Source: Bacteroidota bacterium
GTDB lineage: Bacteria; Bacteroidota; Bacteroidia; Bacteroidales; VadinHA17
Reading direction: 5' to 3'
DNA length: 16,670 nucleotides
Assembly (NCBI GenBank): GCA_030613125.1
Contig: JAUWMO010000035.1
Location: 1-16,670 of the forward strand
Shown: positions 14,153 to 16,670 of the stretch, in pieces
How the letters are laid out: the number at the start of each line of letters is the position of its first letter
Position numbering within the stretch: position 1 is the stretch's first letter
The notes under the pieces: model-generated
What the model was told of the DNA's origin: nothing
Databases searched by the model: none
The model's input: only the letters and a program-made list of their open reading frames with translations
Translations under genes and position numbers: made by a program

Positions 14153-16060
14153 TTGAATATTTATCAACAAATACTTGCCAGGTACTGGGGATTCTCCAAA
14201 TTCAGACCCCTGCAGGAAGATATCATAAAATCTGTTGCCGGGGGAAATGATACATTTGGTTTAATGCCTACTAGTGGCGGTAAATCAATCACTTTTCAGG
14301 TTCCTGCCCTTTCAATTGATGGTATCTGTCTGGTTATTACACCGCTAATATCATTAATGAAGGATCAGGTTGAGAAACTAAAAGAAAAGGGGATAAAGGC
14401 AGCAGCAATATATTCCGGAATGACTGTTTCAGAGATAGATATTACACTGGATAATTGTATTTATGGTGACTACAAATTCTTATATATTTCACCTGAAAGG
14501 ATAAATACAGATCTTTTTAAGATGAGGGTGGTTAAAATGAAGGTAAATCTTATCACAGTTGATGAAGCTCATTGTATCTCACAATGGGGATATGATTTCA
14601 GGCCTTCATACCTTAAAATTGCAACTCTCAGGGAGATCTTTCCTGAGGTGCCATTAATTGCCCTAACTGCCACTGCAACCCCTGATATAATTGATGATAT
14701 TCAGGAAAAACTAAAATTCAGAAGCAAGAATGTGCTTCGTACTAGTTTTGAAAGAAAAAATCTTATCTATCGTGTAATTGAAGAGGAAGACAAATTGAAA
14801 CAATTAATAAAAATTGTTAAAAAAATAAAGGAGTCCGGAATAATTTATGTGAGAAGCCGGAAAAAAGCAAGACAAGTTGCAGAGGAATTATATAATAATA
14901 AAATTTCTGCTACATATTATCATGCCGGTCTTGATCACCAGGTCAGGGAGCAGCGTCAAATAAACTGGACCCGGGGGAAAGACAGGCTGATTGTGGCAAC
15001 TAATGCATTTGGGATGGGAATTGATAAATCTGATGTCAGATTTGTTGTGCATTATGATATCCCCGACTCTATAGAATCATATTACCAGGAAGCCGGCCGA
15101 GCAGGAAGAGATGATAAAAAGGCTTGGGCAATAATGCTTTATAACAATACAGACAGGGTGAAAATGGACAGGAGAGTGAAAATGAACTTTCCCGAAATTG
15201 ATGAGATTAAAAGAATTTATGATGCTTTAGGTAATTATTTTCAGATTCCGGTTGGGACAGGGAAGAACGGGGTTTATGATTTTAATATAATTGACTTTTC
15301 GGCCACTTTTAAATTTAGTATGATTATTGTTTACAATAGTTTAAAGACACTTGAAAGGGAGGGATATCTTGAATTAACCGAGGAGATCCAAAGCTACTCC
15401 AAGGTGCATTTTATTGTTGACCGTGATGATTTGTATAGATTTCAGGTTGCAAATCTGAAATTTGATGGTTTTATAAAATTGTTATTAAGATCGTACACTG
15501 GATTGTTTACTGAATTTGTAAACATTAGTGAACTGTTTCTTGCAAGGAAAGCCAATATTTCAACTGATACGGTAATTCAATATCTTAAAAAGCTGACAAA
15601 TCTCAAAATCATTAGTTATGTTCCACAGAAAAAGACACCTTTTGTGATATACACAGAAGAACGACTTGATCTGAAAAATCTATTGATCTCTCATGTGGAC
15701 TTTGTTAAGAGAAAAGAAGGATTTGTCCTCAGACAGGAAAACATTTGGCAATATGCCAATTCCAAAGCAAAATGCAGGAGTCAGTTCCTATTGTCATATT
15801 TTGGCGAAATTGGGGCTGTTCGTTGTGGACATTGTGATGTTTGTACACGAAGAAATGAACTGAATCTGAGCCAATATGAATTTGACCTTATTCTTGAGCA
15901 AGTAAAAGATCTTTTAACTGATAAACCATTAAGACTTGAAAATATTATAGATCTTATTGATCTTGATGAAGAGAAAGTAGTAAAAGTGATCAGGTATCTG
16001 CTGGATAATGATAAGATTATGTATGAAAATGCACAATCCCTGAAATGGAATAAACCATAA
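14153..16060 (+). CDS. recQ: RecQ-family ATP-dependent DNA helicase with displaced zinc-binding motif
   Basis: This 635-residue 3'-5' helicase acts in recombination repair. The TTG at 14153 is the start: no ATG lies between it and the in-frame stop at 14108-14110, and it gives the expected RecQ N-terminus YWGFSKFRPLQEDII (11-25). Helicase motifs are Walker A MPTSGGKS (38-45; RecQ usually has TGGGKS), DEAHCISQWGYDFRPSY (137-153), LTATATP (171-177), MGIDKSDVRFVVHYD (288-302) and QEAGRAGRD (312-320). After the core (about 340) comes a winged-helix-like region (about 350-430), and only then the zinc motif with C541, C558, C561 and C564. In E. coli RecQ this motif follows the core directly. No HRDC domain is evident; the last 70 residues form a small helical domain. 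The shift looks like a family subtype, not damage. Confidence 0.93.
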   Translation: MNIYQQILARYWGFSKFRPLQEDIIKSVAGGNDTFGLMPTSGGKSITFQVPALSIDGICLVITPLISLMKDQVEKLKEKGIKAAAIYSGMTVSEIDITLDNCIYGDYKFLYISPERINTDLFKMRVVKMKVNLITVDEAHCISQWGYDFRPSYLKIATLREIFPEVPLIALTATATPDIIDDIQEKLKFRSKNVLRTSFERKNLIYRVIEEEDKLKQLIKIVKKIKESGIIYVRSRKKARQVAEELYNNKISATYYHAGLDHQVREQRQINWTRGKDRLIVATNAFGMGIDKSDVRFVVHYDIPDSIESYYQEAGRAGRDDKKAWAIMLYNNTDRVKMDRRVKMNFPEIDEIKRIYDALGNYFQIPVGTGKNGVYDFNIIDFSATFKFSMIIVYNSLKTLEREGYLELTEEIQSYSKVHFIVDRDDLYRFQVANLKFDGFIKLLLRSYTGLFTEFVNISELFLARKANISTDTVIQYLKKLTNLKIISYVPQKKTPFVIYTEERLDLKNLLISHVDFVKRKEGFVLRQENIWQYANSKAKCRSQFLLSYFGEIGAVRCGHCDVCTRRNELNLSQYEFDLILEQVKDLLTDKPLRLENIIDLIDLDEEKVVKVIRYLLDNDKIMYENAQSLKWNKP

Positions 16061-16169
16061 TGCCAGCATTAATATTTGACATCTGTTACTCTATTGCTTC
16101 ATCCTTAATAAATGGAGAAACCTGCAAATTAACCGTGATATGGATAGTGATAGTGAATCGCAGATTCTT

Positions 16170-16200
16170 TAATACTGATGATTGAGTATTATTGCTTTTT
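16170..16200 (+). terminator. Weak candidate terminator after recQ
   Basis: TAATACT (16170-16176), an 8-nt loop, and AGTATTA (16185-16191) form a 7-bp AT-rich stem, followed after TTGC by five T residues (16196-16200). The stem has low GC content and the T-run is offset, so this is a weak candidate only. Confidence 0.25.
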
Positions 16201-16231
16201 ATTGAAAATACAGTATCCTGCTGGTCACATA

Positions 16232-16264
16232 TTTGTGATTTTTAATAAAGGCTTTGTATCTTCG
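16232..16264 (+). promoter_or_regulatory. Candidate promoter of the 3'-5' exonuclease gene
   Basis: TTTG (16232-16235) is followed after 21 nt by TATCTTCG (16257-16264), one mismatch from TAnnTTTG. Transcription would start near 16270, about 20 nt before the ATG at 16290. This suggests the gene can be expressed apart from recQ. Confidence 0.45.
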
Positions 16265-16289
16265 TCCCGCAAATGGAATAATATGACTT

Positions 16290-16670
16290 ATGTTTCAACC
16301 AACTATTGAAAATGATAAAATTAATGAGTTACCTGTTGCTCAATACCCGGGAGAAATTATCGTAGTTGATTCATATGATAAGTGTCTTTCAGCGGTAAAA
16401 GAAATAAGTCAGTTTGATTTGCTGGGTTTTGATACTGAGACACGTCCTTCATTTAAAAAAGGAAGGATGAATAAAGTAGCACTTCTTCAACTGGCAACCT
16501 CGGAAACTGCCTGGCTTTTCAGATTAACTAAAATCGGGCTTCCTGCATCACTCTTAAGAATTCTTGAAGATGTTCAGACAAAAAAGGTTGGCGTGGCAAT
16601 TCATGAAGACCTTAACAAACTAAAAATACAAAAGGAATTTTTTCCAGCTAATTTTATCGATCTGGCTAAA
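16290..16670 (+). CDS. DEDD-family 3'-5' exonuclease, WRN-exonuclease-like (partial at 3' end)
   Basis: The first 127 codons from ATG at 16290 are open to the window edge. GFDTETRPSFKKGRMNKVAL (46-65) contains exonuclease motif I with D48 and E50, which bind the catalytic metals, and the following RPSFKKG stretch resembles the exonuclease domain of Werner helicase and plant WRNexo more closely than DNA polymerase proofreading domains. LLQLAT (65-70) is the next core strand. VGVAIHEDLNKL (100-111) is motif II with D107. Motif III lies beyond the window, so completeness is unknown. The protein has no helicase domain in the visible part, but it follows a RecQ-family gene on the same strand by 229 nt. 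RNase D-like activity on RNA is the alternative. Confidence 0.85.
   Translation, partial: MFQPTIENDKINELPVAQYPGEIIVVDSYDKCLSAVKEISQFDLLGFDTETRPSFKKGRMNKVALLQLATSETAWLFRLTKIGLPASLLRILEDVQTKKVGVAIHEDLNKLKIQKEFFPANFIDLAK

Noticed and set aside
1370..16670. Idea that recG, recQ, the exonuclease and the DUF559 tail form a defence island
   Set aside because: RecG and RecQ are housekeeping proteins here, separated by unrelated metabolic and envelope genes, and no recognised defence gene is present.

Overview
The window reads as chromosomal DNA of a Bacteroidota bacterium, probably near the Bacteroidales. The signs are an AT-rich genome, starts without a clear Shine-Dalgarno sequence, several TAnnTTTG-type -7 promoter boxes, a small acidic DUF2795 protein, a multi-repeat OstA (LptA-like) protein and a run of three SurA-like genes downstream of guaB. 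Order-level placement is inference only. Most genes are housekeeping genes. I found no CRISPR array, prophage, insertion sequence, rRNA or tRNA.

Left edge (1-451): the last 30 codons of a probable DUF559-type endonuclease gene, followed at once by a GC-rich double-hairpin element resembling a REP sequence, then a non-coding AT-rich stretch with two short palindromes. Next come a stand-alone CHAD-domain protein (+) and recG (-), which converge.

Centre-left (3500-6420): four separate + strand genes, each probably with its own promoter. They encode a SAM-dependent methyltransferase, an orphan MacB/LolD-type ABC ATPase with a palindrome over its putative promoter, a PduO-type cobalamin adenosyltransferase, and DUF2795. 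The DUF2795 gene is a compact unit with a good promoter and an intrinsic terminator.

Centre-right (6573-13980, all -): guaB, then a tight envelope-biogenesis cluster. It consists of a two-domain parvulin, a SurA-like lipoprotein, SurA and an OstA/LptA-like protein (gaps of 8, 14 and 44 nt). Together these should chaperone outer-membrane proteins through the periplasm and help deliver lipopolysaccharide or other lipid to the outer membrane.

Right end (14153-16670, +): a RecQ-family helicase starting with TTG, whose zinc-binding cysteines lie unusually far from the helicase core. It is followed by the 5' part of a DEDD-type 3'-5' exonuclease resembling the WRN exonuclease domain. RecG, RecQ and this exonuclease all act on replication and recombination intermediates, but the sequence gives no sign that RecG is coregulated with the other two.

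No clearly new multi-gene system is visible. The most unusual signals are the endonuclease-plus-palindrome element at the left edge, the rearranged RecQ beside a WRN-like exonuclease, the three-chaperone set in which one member appears to have lost its parvulin domain, and the operator-like palindrome before the ABC ATPase.
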